Part shown: one piece after another, positions 9,037 to 17,840 of the stretch
Layout of the letters: each line of letters begins with the position of its first letter
Numbering within the stretch: position 1 is the first letter of the stretch
Assembly: GCF_004352845.1 (NCBI RefSeq)
Contig: NZ_SJRX01000002.1
Span: 1 to 64,000, forward strand
DNA from: Luteimonas terricola
Lineage (GTDB): Bacteria > Pseudomonadota > Gammaproteobacteria > Xanthomonadales > Xanthomonadaceae
Reading direction: 5' to 3'
Length of the DNA: 64,000 bases
Translations under genes and position numbers: made by a program
Notes under the pieces: model-generated
Seen by the model: only the letters and a program-made list of their open reading frames with translations
Told to the model about the DNA's origin: nothing
Databases searched by the model: none

Positions 9037-9066
9037 AAAGGGCCGCATATCGCGGCCCTTTCTTTT
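9037..9066 (+). terminator. Rho-independent terminator after pilA
   Basis: AAAGGGCCGC, a four-base loop and GCGGCCCTTT are followed by a T-rich tail (CTTTT). It sits 26 bases past the pilA stop and before the membrane protein gene, probably separating high pilin expression from downstream genes. Confidence 0.85.
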
Positions 9067-9081
9067 CAAAAGTCCGCACCA

Positions 9082-10977
9082 ATGCGCCGATTGAGTCTCC
9101 TCGCCCCCGCTCTGATATGCCTCGTTGGCGCCTTGGTCTATTGGCAGGGACTGCGAGGCGGTTTCATATTCGACGACTTCGCCAACTTGGTTGACGACCC
9201 CGACTGGAAAGCGACTTCACTCGCGCCTGCCGAACTCTATCGCGCGATGGCATTAGGCATTGCAAGCGACACGGGACGCCCTCTGGCCTTGCTCAGCTTT
9301 GCACTGAACCATGTATTCACCGGCTTAGCCCCATTCCCCCTCAAACTCACCGGCCTGGTCTTCCATTTAACGAACGGCGTCCTAGTGTGGCTGCTATGTC
9401 TGCGCCTATTTACCTTGGCCCCAGGACGTCTCACAGCCGAACGCATGGGCTGCTACGCGGCGATGCTGGTTGCCTTGGCATGGGTCGTGCACCCCCTGCA
9501 AGTATCATCGGTTCTGTACGTCGTGCAGCGGATGGAAGTTGCCGCCCATACGGGCGTGCTCCTGGCGCTACTGGCATACCTCAGTGGCCGGACCGCACAG
9601 ACGACTGCGGGGGCAATAGCCTGGCCGTGGTTCGTCCTATCCGCCTTGGCGGTCGCGCTAGGCTTGGGGTTCAAAGAATCGGCTCTGCTAGTGCCGCTTT
9701 ACACGTTTGCGCTCGAAGTCTTCATCCTGCGATTCAAAACCGCAGACAACAGACCTTCCCGCCTACTTGTTGCGATCTACACCGCCGGTATCGCCTTCGG
9801 ACTCACACTGTTCGTCTTCCTCATCCTGCCCAAGTACTCCCCTGAGTCGATCTATGCAGCAAGACATTTTTCCCTGCACGAGCGCCTCCTCACGCAACCC
9901 CACGTATTGGCCTCATACCTCGGCCAAATACTGTACCCAAGGCTGGACAGCCTTGTCTTCTATTACGACAGCTTTCCTGTCTCTCGTGGGTGGCTGAATC
10001 CTCCCGCCACCCTGATCAGCACGATCGCTCTCGCCCTGCTCGCAGCTTTGGCCTGGCTTGCCAAAGACCGTTGGCCACTTGTTCCACTCGGAGTCGCTTG
10101 GTTCTTCGGGGCGCACGCTCTCACCAGCAATGTCGTGCCCCTTGAACTCGCATTCGAACATAGAAACTACTTTGCATTGCTCGGGATACTAATAGCAGCA
10201 GGACAAGTACTCGCCGCCGTGGGCGCGCGCTTGAACATGGATTCCCGACGAACGCTGGCTGCGACGCCAGTTGCACTCCTTGCATGTCTTTGCGCAATCC
10301 AGGCACACGTTTGGGGCGACCCATTGCGCTTGGCTATCGCGCTTGCGTCCCGGAACCAGGAGTCGCCTCGCGCAAGCTATGCCCTTGGAAAGCAGATGAC
10401 TATTCAGGCTGGCGAGAATCACTCGTCGCCGCTGTTGTCGCTGGCCGCCAAAGAGTTCGAGCATTCGGCGCAGTTGCCTCATTCATCCGCACTCGCGGAC
10501 CAGGCGCTCATCATTCTGCACGCAAGGACTGGTCAGACAGCGAAGCCAGAAATGTGGCAGCAACTGCGAGAGAAGATCACTCGAAGGAGTCTTGGCGTGC
10601 AGGACATCAGCGCACTTCATGGCCTCTTGGATTGCCGCATCCAGCACCGATGTGACATTGACGACCAAGAGCTTTTGGATACTTTTTTGACGGCGCTTGA
10701 CAAGAACCCAAGATCCGCGGTGCTCAACTCACTCTATTCTAACTTCGCTTATTTCGTGCTTAGGGATGCTGAACTTGCCCTAGTTGCGACACGAAGGTCA
10801 ATTGACCTCGACCCAAACACCCTACAATACAAAGTCAATCTGGCGAAAATTCTAGCAATGACCTCGCCAGAGGCCCCAGAACTAATCGAACTGTTAACCG
10901 CTATCAAGCACGCCGACAAGCATGGGATCTATTGCCAAGAAACTTCGGCTCCGGCTTGTCCACTTTTCTGGGACTGA
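9082..10977 (+). CDS. Polytopic GT-C-like membrane protein, candidate pilin glycosyltransferase
   Basis: A 631-residue inner-membrane protein with about ten hydrophobic segments in the first 420 residues and a soluble helical, TPR-like C-terminal part. After the first membrane segment comes [15 protein letters not shown], with an Asp-Asp pair at residues 31-32. This matches the first-loop acidic motif of GT-C enzymes, especially TMTC/PMT-like proteins that carry TPR tails. Other family-like signs are [15 protein letters not shown] and a conserved [12 protein letters not shown] stretch. It starts 16 bases after the pilA terminator and precedes the second pilin. I infer transfer of a lipid-linked sugar to pilin; acceptor and donor are unproven. 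Codon use is less GC-rich than in the housekeeping genes. Confidence 0.7.
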   Translation: MRRLSLLAPALICLVGALVYWQGLRGGFIFDDFANLVDDPDWKATSLAPAELYRAMALGIASDTGRPLALLSFALNHVFTGLAPFPLKLTGLVFHLTNGVLVWLLCLRLFTLAPGRLTAERMGCYAAMLVALAWVVHPLQVSSVLYVVQRMEVAAHTGVLLALLAYLSGRTAQTTAGAIAWPWFVLSALAVALGLGFKESALLVPLYTFALEVFILRFKTADNRPSRLLVAIYTAGIAFGLTLFVFLILPKYSPESIYAARHFSLHERLLTQPHVLASYLGQILYPRLDSLVFYYDSFPVSRGWLNPPATLISTIALALLAALAWLAKDRWPLVPLGVAWFFGAHALTSNVVPLELAFEHRNYFALLGILIAAGQVLAAVGARLNMDSRRTLAATPVALLACLCAIQAHVWGDPLRLAIALASRNQESPRASYALGKQMTIQAGENHSSPLLSLAAKEFEHSAQLPHSSALADQALIILHARTGQTAKPEMWQQLREKITRRSLGVQDISALHGLLDCRIQHRCDIDDQELLDTFLTALDKNPRSAVLNSLYSNFAYFVLRDAELALVATRRSIDLDPNTLQYKVNLAKILAMTSPEAPELIELLTAIKHADKHGIYCQETSAPACPLFWD

Positions 10978-11036
10978 AAGATAGGCATGAAAATTGCATG
11001 GAGATTGGTCAACAGTATCTTCTGCGGGGGCTGGTT

Positions 11037-11465
11037 ATGAGAACATCGACTGAACGTGGATTCACCCTCATTGAGCTGATGATCACAGTCGCGATCATCG
11101 CCATCCTTGCAGCGTTCGCGCTACCAGCGTACCAAGATTACGTTGCCCGAAGTCACGTCACGGAAGCGATCAGCCTCGCAACTGGTGCCAAAAGCGCCAT
11201 AACCACGCACTACGGCGAACATGGGGAGTATCCCGCTAATAATCACAATGCGGGCATGGCATCGCCCTTATCCATTAATGGTAAATATGTGGCATCCGTT
11301 ACCATTGGCGGCGGCGATGGAATCATCTCCGTAGCATTCTCTTCTACCGCCAGCGCAAAACTCAGCGGACAAACGCTGTCGCTTCAGGTTTACGACCATT
11401 CGGGCAGCCTCCGCTGGGACTGTGGAGGCGTCGATGCCCGTTACCTGCCGTCCACTTGCCGCTGA
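11037..11465 (+). CDS. pilA2: Type IV major-type pilin (copy 2)
   Basis: Prepilin of 142 residues with leader MRTSTERG, cleavage before Phe, Glu5 retained ([10 protein letters not shown]) and the same [12 protein letters not shown] helix as copy 1. It keeps the two C-terminal cysteines (RWDCGG and PSTCR). The variable middle region differs strongly from copy 1 and is richer in His, Asn and Ser. The ATG at 11037 follows a GGGGG ribosome site. No clear sigma-54 site is seen just upstream, so it may be read with the preceding membrane gene. It could be an alternative or minor pilin, or a structural variant modified by the adjacent glycan genes. Confidence 0.92.
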   Translation: MRTSTERGFTLIELMITVAIIAILAAFALPAYQDYVARSHVTEAISLATGAKSAITTHYGEHGEYPANNHNAGMASPLSINGKYVASVTIGGGDGIISVAFSSTASAKLSGQTLSLQVYDHSGSLRWDCGGVDARYLPSTCR

Positions 11466-11515
11466 CTACAGACCCGTCGCATGTTACCTACCCTGATCTA
11501 TCGCTTGCGCAACGT

Positions 11516-12553
11516 ATGAAAGAAACATTGGAACGCGAGCGTCCCGGGGTCTGGTTTCCTGCGATCAGAGCGGGAACCGGCACCGACGTGTTCACCGAAC
11601 GTCTGGTGGACGGTTTGAGACAGTGTGGTTTGCGGGCAGACATCACTTGGCTTCCGTTGCGTGCGGAGTACGCACCATGGACAGTTTCTGTACCCGAGCC
11701 GCCCGCCTGGGCGAACTTGGTACACGTCAACACCTGGCTGCATCCGCGCTTCATCCCATCGAATCTTCCGGTTGTGGCCACGCTGCATCACGCCGTGCAT
11801 CACCCAGATGCACACGCTTACAAGGGTGTACTGCGCGCCGCTTACCACTGCTGGTGGTTTGCACCCATCGAACGTCGCGTAATCTGCCGGGCCGACAAGG
11901 TGACCGCCGTCAGTCAGTTCGTTTCCGACAGCGCCCAGAAATCTCTTGTCGATGTGTTCATGCGGGTGATCCATAACGGCGTGGATACCAAAACCTTCAG
12001 ACCTGGCGCACGACAGAACCAACCCGGTGAACCCTTCAAATTGCTGTTTGTCGGCAGCTGGAGGGCACTCAAAGGTGTGGACCTGCTCGCTCCTATTCTG
12101 CGCGAATTAGGCGAGAACTTTGTACTTCGTTACACAGGAGGCTCGCCGGCGGAAACGGACAAAACGAACATGCCAGCCAACATGATCGACATCGGTCGTT
12201 TGCAAGGCGACGCCGCCGTGGTCTCGGCCATGCAGAATGCGGATGCGCTGCTTTTTCCTTCTCGCAACGAAGGCTTTGGGTTGGTTGTTGTTGAAGCCAT
12301 GGCTTGTGGGCTGCCGGTGATCGCAACGCGCGGCTCGTCCTTGCTCGATCTGGTGGAAGACGGAAAAACAGGGTTGCTGTGCGCACAAGACGATCTGCGC
12401 GCCTTTGTTGGCTCCATTCGGAGCTTGGCCGCGGACAGCGCCCGTTACGCCAGCTTTGCCCAAGCAGCACGGGAGCGAGCTTTGAATCTATTTACCAAAG
12501 AAGCAATGACCCAATCGTACGTAGACCTTTATCGCGCCCTCTTCACGCGTTAA
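11516..12553 (+). CDS. Glycosyltransferase family 4 (GT-B fold)
   Basis: 345-residue cytoplasmic glycosyltransferase. The C-terminal Glycos_transf_1 domain is clear: LLFVGSWRALKGVDLL, then NADALLFPSRNEGFGLVVVEAMACGLPVIA, which holds the EX7E-type motif of retaining GT4 enzymes. The start is set at the ATG 51 bases after the pilin stop; an in-frame TTG inside the pilin end is less likely. Its stop overlaps the stop of the opposing glycosyltransferase gene by 11 bases. It is probably co-transcribed with pilA2 and adds a sugar to the glycan made by the adjoining island. Donor and acceptor cannot be read from sequence. Confidence 0.88.
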   Translation: MKETLERERPGVWFPAIRAGTGTDVFTERLVDGLRQCGLRADITWLPLRAEYAPWTVSVPEPPAWANLVHVNTWLHPRFIPSNLPVVATLHHAVHHPDAHAYKGVLRAAYHCWWFAPIERRVICRADKVTAVSQFVSDSAQKSLVDVFMRVIHNGVDTKTFRPGARQNQPGEPFKLLFVGSWRALKGVDLLAPILRELGENFVLRYTGGSPAETDKTNMPANMIDIGRLQGDAAVVSAMQNADALLFPSRNEGFGLVVVEAMACGLPVIATRGSSLLDLVEDGKTGLLCAQDDLRAFVGSIRSLAADSARYASFAQAARERALNLFTKEAMTQSYVDLYRALFTR

Positions 12554-13754
12554 TACGAGCCCGCCATGCACCGCGCAATTCATTCCCTAAGAACCGCAAG
12601 CTATCCATGCGTCCCGGTGCAGCTCTGAGCGCCCCGGCTGCGATGCTGGCCTCATACACGTTCTGTAGCGCAAGTCTGTCGGTGACGACCGAGCGCAGTA
12701 CTCGCACCAATTTTTGCCCCAGCCAGCGTGATTCCAGCTTTCGGCGCAGATGTACCGCCGAACGATTCGCGCGGGAATAGTCTAATCCGTGCAAATGCGA
12801 AAAGTCCTGGCCCCAAGCATCAATCGCAGTGCGGTGCTTCCCGGAAGTCGCCAGCACCACAGCCAATTGTCGAGCGTGATTCATCGAGTCCACGCTGCCG
12901 CCCAAACGAGCAGATTGCAGATAGGCCTCGTAAACGCACGCTTGCAATGACGTTGGCATGTTGCCTTCCTTGGAGGTTGGCATATCCGCATGGGAGGGTA
13001 TATTGCCCTCGCTTAAGAACTGCCTGTAAGCCTGCGGGTTGCGGGAAGCACGGGCCGAAAACGCCGAATGCCCGTTGCTGTACTTGGACGTTCCGCTGAT
13101 CGCCAGCGGCTCGCGGACGAAAAGAAAATCGTCGGTCAGGCGGGCAATCGCCACGGCCGTGTATACGTCTGGATTGACCGAGGAGAAGAACACACCCATC
13201 ACGTCCCTGATGTGTTGCAACACCGAGAAATGGATAAATCCGCCGTTGTAGATCATCGGCAACTGACTGTATCGGACGTGCCCCTCCAAGGCCTTCTTGA
13301 GCCATTTTCGGCTGTTTCGACTTTCCATCCCGGATGTCAGCGGCACGATGAGCTGGCCGTACGGGCGCCCAAGCATTCCCGGCCAGTCGTAGGTACAGTA
13401 TTCGGTGCGAATCACCTGCGCCTTCGTCTCAACGATGATCTCGGCCATCCGGTGTATTGCGCCAGGGAGGAGGCCATCGTCATCGCCCATGAAGGTGACC
13501 CAGCCCTCCCGCACATGGGTTAGTGCGAACTCCCAGTTGTGCGACATGCTCAAGCGCTTGCCAGTGTTTAGGTAGCGAATACGACTGTCATTAGCGTGCT
13601 GCACTACTGCATCAGTGCCATCACCGCTATTGTTGTCGCTGACGATGATTTCTAGGTTTTCGTAGGTTTGAGCCGTAACGGTTCGCAGCGCGGCGCCTAG
13701 CACGCTGGCGCGCTCACGTGTAGGGATGATGACGGTAATCTTGGGTGAAGTCAT
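12543..13754 (-). CDS. Glycosyltransferase family 2 (GT-A fold)
   Basis: 403-residue inverting-type glycosyltransferase. The N-terminal nucleotide-sugar domain opens with ITVIIPTRERASVLGAALRTV, followed by SDNNSGDGT and an acidic FMGDDDG motif that serves as the DXD metal site. The C-terminal 150 residues are helical and not assigned. It is the last gene of the minus-strand sugar operon; its ATG overlaps the flippase stop. The 3' end overlaps the opposing GT4 gene. It likely adds one residue to the lipid-linked oligosaccharide. Confidence 0.88.
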   Translation of the reverse strand: MTSPKITVIIPTRERASVLGAALRTVTAQTYENLEIIVSDNNSGDGTDAVVQHANDSRIRYLNTGKRLSMSHNWEFALTHVREGWVTFMGDDDGLLPGAIHRMAEIIVETKAQVIRTEYCTYDWPGMLGRPYGQLIVPLTSGMESRNSRKWLKKALEGHVRYSQLPMIYNGGFIHFSVLQHIRDVMGVFFSSVNPDVYTAVAIARLTDDFLFVREPLAISGTSKYSNGHSAFSARASRNPQAYRQFLSEGNIPSHADMPTSKEGNMPTSLQACVYEAYLQSARLGGSVDSMNHARQLAVVLATSGKHRTAIDAWGQDFSHLHGLDYSRANRSAVHLRRKLESRWLGQKLVRVLRSVVTDRLALQNVYEASIAAGALRAAPGRMDSLRFLGNELRGAWRARINA

Positions 13755-15265
13755 TGGAACAGTTCGTCAAAGTATGAGGACATCCGCCGCCACATCGCAG
13801 CGCGTACCGCAGGTGCGGTCAGGGCACAACCCAACAAAGTTAAGCCACTCGCCAGTGCGAGCACAGCAAGCCCCGACAGGCTGCGAGGCAGGACTGGAAA
13901 TAGCGCCCTCAGCGCGAGTGCTACACCCAAGCCTGCCAGCAACGGGGGCAGATTGTCGCGCAGAAGCCATGGCACGGCTTGGCCTCGCAGCAGGCGACGA
14001 TGCATCAGCGGAACACCCATGGCAACCGAGATCAGGTTAGGCACCAGCCAAAGCACCGACGCGCCGACCATGCCGTGGCGCGGCACGGCCCAAAAGCAAA
14101 GGGGAATGATCAGCACCAGTGACACAGCGTTCAGACCCAACGCCAAGCGCGTCCAGCCATTAGCTAGCTGAAGCGCGTATGGAATGTTCATCAGCCCGTT
14201 CAGTGCTGTCCCCGTGACCAGAATCGCCATGGGCAGCGCCACCCTATCGGCCACCATGGCGTCACCCGTCCAAAGCACTAGAATATCCCAAGAAAATATG
14301 ATCAATATAGACGTCATTGAAGCAATGACTACGGCAAGATACTGGCTGCTGAGGTGATATAGCTCACGCAGAGTCTTTTCGTCATGGCGTGATACCAGCC
14401 GGCTGAAACGGGGATAGAGTGCGTTGAACATAGGTTGCACCATGCGCCCAAGGCCAGCGGCAACGCTCAATGCCAGCGTGTAATAACCCACTTCCTCCAG
14501 CGGACGAAGACTGGCTAGCGCCAAGCGGTCAATCTGGGTTATCACCACCGACAATACGCCAATGGCGAACAGTCCGCCGGCAAAGCTCCGGTTGCGCAAG
14601 AGTTCCAGCGCTGACCAGCGCGCGTTGCGCTTGCCAGAAGGCAAAGCACGCCATACGGCTACGGCCATGACCAATGACTGCACAAGGCCCACGATGGCGT
14701 GCCACCATAGGAACGCCTCGATTGTTGATGCAGCCCATATCAGCACAGGCACCACGCCAGCGTATCGAAGCGTGGCGAATGCCGCATTTATCAAATTGAG
14801 CGCAGGTTGCCGCTCCAGCCCCGACAAGCAATTGGCGTAGAACGTGCTCGGCCAAAGCAACGCAATGGCCACTCCCATTATCGCGATGGCCGTGCCGGCT
14901 TGGTCCCGGCCAAGGGTTTGCAAGTGGAGCCAATGTTCGGCCATCGGCCCGCTGCCAATCCATACTAACAGCGCTGCCAGAGCCGCCAGCAGCCAAATGG
15001 TGGTTTCCGCCGTGCGCAACAAGTCGCGCGAGTTGTCTGCCTGTGCTGCGTCATACACGCGACGCGACAACTCGCGGTTCACAGTGCCACCAATACCGAA
15101 GTCGAAGAGTTGCATGACCGCTTGCAGGCTGAGCATCAGGCCGACCAGACCAAAGGCTTCCATGCCCAAGATGCGTGTGTACAGCGGCAGGAACACCAGT
15201 CCAATTGCCGCGATCCACATGTGGCCGGCGTAATTAGCCAGAATGTTGATGCGCAGTGCAGCCAT
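13751..15265 (-). CDS. Wzx-like polysaccharide flippase
   Basis: 504-residue integral membrane protein with about 12 to 14 hydrophobic helices spread over its whole length, beginning MAALRINILANYAGHMWIAAIG. The pattern matches MATE/MVF-superfamily O-antigen and teichoic acid exporters that move undecaprenyl-linked glycans across the inner membrane. It overlaps the downstream glycosyltransferase (ATGA) and starts 8 bases from the upstream stop, so it is part of the sugar operon. The presence of its own flippase argues that the island builds a complete lipid-linked unit. No polymerase (Wzy) or chain-length regulator is recognised, which suits transfer of a single repeat. Confidence 0.88.
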   Translation of the reverse strand: MAALRINILANYAGHMWIAAIGLVFLPLYTRILGMEAFGLVGLMLSLQAVMQLFDFGIGGTVNRELSRRVYDAAQADNSRDLLRTAETTIWLLAALAALLVWIGSGPMAEHWLHLQTLGRDQAGTAIAIMGVAIALLWPSTFYANCLSGLERQPALNLINAAFATLRYAGVVPVLIWAASTIEAFLWWHAIVGLVQSLVMAVAVWRALPSGKRNARWSALELLRNRSFAGGLFAIGVLSVVITQIDRLALASLRPLEEVGYYTLALSVAAGLGRMVQPMFNALYPRFSRLVSRHDEKTLRELYHLSSQYLAVVIASMTSILIIFSWDILVLWTGDAMVADRVALPMAILVTGTALNGLMNIPYALQLANGWTRLALGLNAVSLVLIIPLCFWAVPRHGMVGASVLWLVPNLISVAMGVPLMHRRLLRGQAVPWLLRDNLPPLLAGLGVALALRALFPVLPRSLSGLAVLALASGLTLLGCALTAPAVRAAMWRRMSSYFDELFQ

Positions 15266-15273
15266 GAGACGAA

Positions 15274-16050
15274 TCAGCGCCTGCGCAAATAGCCGCCGGG
15301 AGCTACCGTGATCAATAGCTTTGCCTCGATGTCCTCATCCACCTTGAAATCATCGCGGCCGGAAAGGAATTCACGAACGGCAGTCTTGGGGTTGTTGCCC
15401 ACGTCCCAAGGACGCTCGGGATAAATACCGGCGGGCAAATCCTCGATCACCGTGTCGAAAACCACGCAGTAGCTGCCGTGACTAACCAGCGGTGCATAGG
15501 CACGAAGCTCCGCCAGCACATGATCATGCGTGTGGTTGGAGTCCAGGATTACCATGATGCGCTCGAAACCTGCGGCGCGCTTGCGCACTTCGGCCACGAT
15601 CTCGGGCGCAATCGACGAGCCCTGAATCATATCGATAAGGTGCGCCATGGGGTGTGCGTCAATGGCGGCACGGTTATGGGCGCGGATGTCGATGTCGATG
15701 CCCAGCACACGTCGGCGCGACTCTTTGGGGTCCAGCATCCTGCCGTCATCGACGGCGTCGCGGTAGTCCAGTAGCGCCAAGATTGAGGCGCTTAGGATCA
15801 ATGAACCACCATGGGCGATACCCGTCTCTATCACAAGATCTGGCTTAATCTGCCAGATCAACTCCTGGATGGCGATCATGTCTTGTGGATACTGGATGAT
15901 CGGACGGTCCATCCACGAGTGGTTGTAAGAGTATTGGTGGAAGAGCGTCCTGCGCAGCCAATCGATGGAATCCTTTCGGAGGCTAGTGTCAGCTCTAAGT
16001 CCATCGATATTTGCTTTAACGAAGCACTTGAATTCGGCTTTTGGATCCAT
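15274..16050 (-). CDS. CmcI-like cephalosporin hydroxylase family protein (probable O-methyltransferase)
   Basis: 258-residue protein with the CmcI/rhamnosyl O-methyltransferase signature: KPDLVIETGIAHGGSLI as SAM-binding motif, followed by VLGIDIDIRAHNR and the acidic metal-binding motif VILDSNHTHDHV. Despite the family name, members are SAM-dependent O-methyltransferases acting on sugars and other small molecules. Position in the sugar operon suggests methylation of a hydroxyl on the unusual sugar or the finished glycan. 18 bases separate it from the acetyltransferase gene upstream. Confidence 0.85.
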   Translation of the reverse strand: MDPKAEFKCFVKANIDGLRADTSLRKDSIDWLRRTLFHQYSYNHSWMDRPIIQYPQDMIAIQELIWQIKPDLVIETGIAHGGSLILSASILALLDYRDAVDDGRMLDPKESRRRVLGIDIDIRAHNRAAIDAHPMAHLIDMIQGSSIAPEIVAEVRKRAAGFERIMVILDSNHTHDHVLAELRAYAPLVSHGSYCVVFDTVIEDLPAGIYPERPWDVGNNPKTAVREFLSGRDDFKVDEDIEAKLLITVAPGGYLRRR

Positions 16051-16068
16051 GGGCTGCTTCTGTTGGAA

Positions 16069-16716
16069 CTACTTTCTGATGGGGGGATGTGCGGGATTAC
16101 CAATGACAGTTGTACATGCGGGCACATCCCTAGTGACAATGGCCCCGGCGCCAATGATCGCACCAGACCCGATTCGAACACGGGGGAGCACCACGGCTCC
16201 AATACCTATGAACGCATTTTCCTCGACCAAGACTTCACCTCCGAGCCGCGCACCGGGCCCAATGTGAACCCCGTCGCCAATCACGCAATCATGGTCGACG
16301 GATGCCGCAGTATTGACGATGACCGAGCGACCCAGTCGCGCGTTCGCGCAGACCGCTGCCTGTGCCAGCACGTGACAGCCGTCGCCGATGGTCGCTGTTG
16401 TCGCAACGAAGCCGGTTCTATGGATGACGGTCGGCAGGTTCAATCCATGTGACAAGAGGAAATCTGCGGTATCCAGCCGGCTCTTGCCGTCGTTGCCTCC
16501 AATCGCGACGCACGCTGCCACTACCTCGACAGACTGCGAATGCATCCAGCTGGAAAAGGTGTCAGTTCCTACGAAAAGCGGCACGTCCTCAAAAGGGGAA
16601 ACGATCTCGCGCTGGTCAAAAACTGCGACAACATGCCAGCTTTCTCTGCGCAAGGCCTCGCGGATCACCCTTGCGTGCCCCGTGCCTCCCCATATGACCA
16701 AGGGTTGCGCAGTCAT
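16069..16716 (-). CDS. PglD/NeuD-like sugar N- or O-acyltransferase
   Basis: 215-residue protein. The N-terminus is a Rossmann-like domain (VIWGGTGHARVIREAL) typical of PglD/NeuD-type enzymes. The C-terminal half is a left-handed beta helix built from hexapeptide repeats (IGDGCHV, VIGDGVHIGPGARL, AFIGIGAVVLPRVRIG). Such enzymes acetylate the amino group of UDP- or CDP-4-amino-sugars with acetyl-CoA. It overlaps the aminotransferase gene by four bases (ATGA), which supports sequential action: amine installed, then acylated. Confidence 0.9.
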   Translation of the reverse strand: MTAQPLVIWGGTGHARVIREALRRESWHVVAVFDQREIVSPFEDVPLFVGTDTFSSWMHSQSVEVVAACVAIGGNDGKSRLDTADFLLSHGLNLPTVIHRTGFVATTATIGDGCHVLAQAAVCANARLGRSVIVNTAASVDHDCVIGDGVHIGPGARLGGEVLVEENAFIGIGAVVLPRVRIGSGAIIGAGAIVTRDVPACTTVIGNPAHPPIRK

Positions 16717-17840
16717 GGAATGTCTCCAAGCACGGAGTGGACACAGATTGAAACCCTCTCCATGTCGGCATTATCAAGATCTTGATAGCTGGGCAAGTTG
16801 ATGGCGCGTGACGACAGCGAATAGCTAATTGAATTCTGGGGTTCTGATCTGAACATTTCGAGGGAGGACAGCGGCCAAAAAAACACCCGCCCATCAATGT
16901 TGCATGCGCTAAATGCTGCTAGCAGCGTCTCGCGGTCGAAAGGAACAGCTTCGTCAACGACAATTGTCGGCATCCAATAGCCGTTTACTGTATTTGGTGG
17001 CTCTGGATTCATCGACACCGGCAACCCGGCGAGTGCCCCACGATAGGCCTCGAACACACGGCGCTTGCCGGCTACAAGTTCATCGACCCGCTCCAACTGT
17101 GCGCAGCCGATGGCAGCTTGGACATTGGACATTTTGTATTTAAAGCCGATACTTTCGGGCCAGAACTGACGTGCCTCATCGCGGGCGCGACCGTGGTTAG
17201 AGAGGGTCAGAGCGCGCTCGTAAAGGGCATCGTCATTAGTGATAAAGATGCCGCCTTCACCGGTGGTGAGTGTCTTGGTGCCGTGAAAGGAAAAGGCTCC
17301 AAAGATTCCCATGGATCCAGCACGTTTTCCGTGCCAAGCTGAGCCAATCGCTTCGGCAGCATCTTCGATCAAGTAGATGCCGTGCTTTTGTGTGATGACT
17401 GAAAGCGCATCCATGTCGCACAAATTGCCATACAGATGCACAGCAAGAACGGCCTTGGTACGTGGCGTGATAGCCGCTTCCACTGCAGCCGGGTCAAGAC
17501 ACCAAGTGTCCGCCAAAATGTCCACTAGAACAGGCGTTGCGCCGACGTAGATAATGGGCGCTGCGGAAGCAATCCAGTTGATGTCGGCAAGGATGACTTC
17601 ATCCCCTGGGCCGATACCCAATCCAGCCAAACCCATGTGCAACGCACCTGTGGCGCTGGATGTGGCAATTGCGTGGCGCACGCCGAGGTACTGGGCGAAT
17701 TGTCGTTCAAAGCGGTAAATGTAGTCGTAGCATTGCTCCCCCCAGCCGTTCGTCACGGCATCGTTGGCATACCGGATCTCCAGCTCCGTGATGGACGGCT
17801 TGGTGTAGTAGATACGGGACGAGTTGCTTTCAATAGTCAT
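16713..17840 (-). CDS. DegT/DnrJ/EryC1-family PLP sugar aminotransferase
   Basis: 375-residue PLP enzyme. FSFHGTKTLTTGEGG carries the Schiff-base lysine (Lys189), so this is a true aminotransferase and not an RfbH-type 3-dehydrase, where histidine replaces it. Asp160 in LIEDAAEA is the PLP nitrogen contact. The ATG at 17840 (MTIESNSS) overlaps the stop of the methyltransferase gene by four bases; an upstream in-frame start lies inside that gene. Amination at C4 of the keto sugar made by RfbG is the simplest reading, because the next gene product is PglD-like. Confidence 0.9.
   Translation of the reverse strand: MTIESNSSRIYYTKPSITELEIRYANDAVTNGWGEQCYDYIYRFERQFAQYLGVRHAIATSSATGALHMGLAGLGIGPGDEVILADINWIASAAPIIYVGATPVLVDILADTWCLDPAAVEAAITPRTKAVLAVHLYGNLCDMDALSVITQKHGIYLIEDAAEAIGSAWHGKRAGSMGIFGAFSFHGTKTLTTGEGGIFITNDDALYERALTLSNHGRARDEARQFWPESIGFKYKMSNVQAAIGCAQLERVDELVAGKRRVFEAYRGALAGLPVSMNPEPPNTVNGYWMPTIVVDEAVPFDRETLLAAFSACNIDGRVFFWPLSSLEMFRSEPQNSISYSLSSRAINLPSYQDLDNADMERVSICVHSVLGDIP

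Noticed and set aside
16713-17840. RfbH-type CDP-6-deoxy-4-hexulose-3-dehydrase
   Set aside because: The active-site residue is Lys189, not the His that defines the dehydrase, and there is no iron-sulfur cysteine set.
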